Source: Rhodoferax sp. (GTDB lineage Bacteria > Pseudomonadota > Gammaproteobacteria > Burkholderiales > Burkholderiaceae_C). From it: a DNA stretch of 5,208 nucleotides. Location: contig JAIFMA010000016.1 of NCBI GenBank assembly GCA_020048795.1, positions 1 through 5,208 of the forward strand, written 5' to 3'. Positions within the stretch are counted from its first letter, which is position 1; the number at the start of each line of letters is the position of its first letter. Below, in pieces: positions 4,954 through 5,208 of this stretch. The notes under the pieces were generated by a model, which was not told the origin of the DNA, did no database searches, and worked only from the letters and a program-made list of their open reading frames with translations. The position numbers and the translations under genes were made by a program.

Positions 4954-5208
4954 CACCCGGTAACACCGGACGACGCTCAAACAAGGGCATCACTTTGGGT
5001 AGATTGGCCTGAATATCGGCAATGCGCGTGTTGCCTGAAGGATGGGTGGACAGCCATTGCGGTGGAGCACCCTTGCTGGCGGCGGCCATTTTCTGCCACA
5101 GGCTGATGCCCGCCCGGGGATCAAACCCGGCACGTGCGGCCAGTTCCATGCCGACCAGATCAGCCTCGGACTCATCACTGCGGCTGAACTGCAGGGTGAG
5201 CAACTGGG
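4931..5208 (-). CDS. M48 family zinc metalloprotease, C-terminal end (partial)
   Basis: This is the last 92 or so codons of a peptidase M48 protein; the N-terminal part, including the HExxH zinc motif, lies beyond the right edge. Visible are FSRSDESEADLVGMELAARAGFDPRAG, with the E-x-x-A-D element (5159-5173) that supplies the third zinc ligand in M48 proteases, then SLWQKM, and the STHPSGNTRIADI segment typical of the BepA/LoiP/YcaL-like periplasmic or lipoprotein proteases. These degrade misfolded envelope proteins, so an envelope quality-control role is likely, but the exact subfamily cannot be assigned. The frame is open to the window edge, so no start is visible. Its stop TAA overlaps the convergent rsmI stop by 4 nt. 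Confidence 0.9.
   Translation of the reverse strand, partial: QLLTLQFSRSDESEADLVGMELAARAGFDPRAGISLWQKMAAASKGAPPQWLSTHPSGNTRIADIQANLPKVMPLFERRPVLPGAVSGAPG

Overview
The window looks like a stretch of ordinary chromosome from a betaproteobacterium, most likely Comamonadaceae (Rhodoferax/Polaromonas-like). This rests on protein resemblance and gene order recalled from memory, not on a search. Supporting signs are the pilT-pilU pair, a hydroxyisobutyrate-dehydrogenase-type protein with a GNDDDLRSV segment, an RsmI with a long N-terminal leader, and GC-rich codons throughout.

Left block, + strand (1-2301): the 3' end of pilT, then pilU, then a beta-hydroxyacid dehydrogenase-like oxidoreductase, with gaps of only 20 and 23 nt, so probably one transcript. 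PilT and PilU are the type IV pilus retraction ATPases. The oxidoreductase has no obvious link to pili. It carries an AT-richer in-frame stretch (about 1511-1580, 43% GC against 59% just upstream) with an imperfect palindrome that resembles the short dispersed repeats of Comamonadaceae genomes.

Central block, - strand (4027 down to 2302): yraN, a SIS-domain isomerase (GmhA/DiaA type) and the dual-BON lipoprotein dolP. This matches the E. coli order yraN-diaA-dolP, next to a divergent rsmI, but without lpoA. dolP overlaps the SIS gene by 4 nt (ATGA). A sigma70-like promoter for this operon is visible inside the start of rsmI. The operon joins envelope maintenance (DolP), heptose/LPS precursor synthesis or DnaA control (SIS protein) and a nuclease-fold protein (YraN).

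Right block: rsmI (+ strand, 4030-4934) starts 2 bp from the yraN start codon, head to head. It is broken in the middle. The reading frame stops at 4558-4560 and the rest of the protein continues in another frame, consistent with a deletion of about 28 nt. Finally, the C-terminal end of an M48 zinc metalloprotease lies on the - strand and runs off the right edge. Both convergent gene junctions (2301/2302 and 4931/4934) have abutting or overlapping stop codons inside potential hairpins.

No tRNA, rRNA, CRISPR array, complete mobile element or clearly new multi-gene system was seen. The most interesting items are the repeat-like in-frame segment in the oxidoreductase, the broken rsmI, and the SIS protein that keeps a full isomerase metal site in the diaA position.
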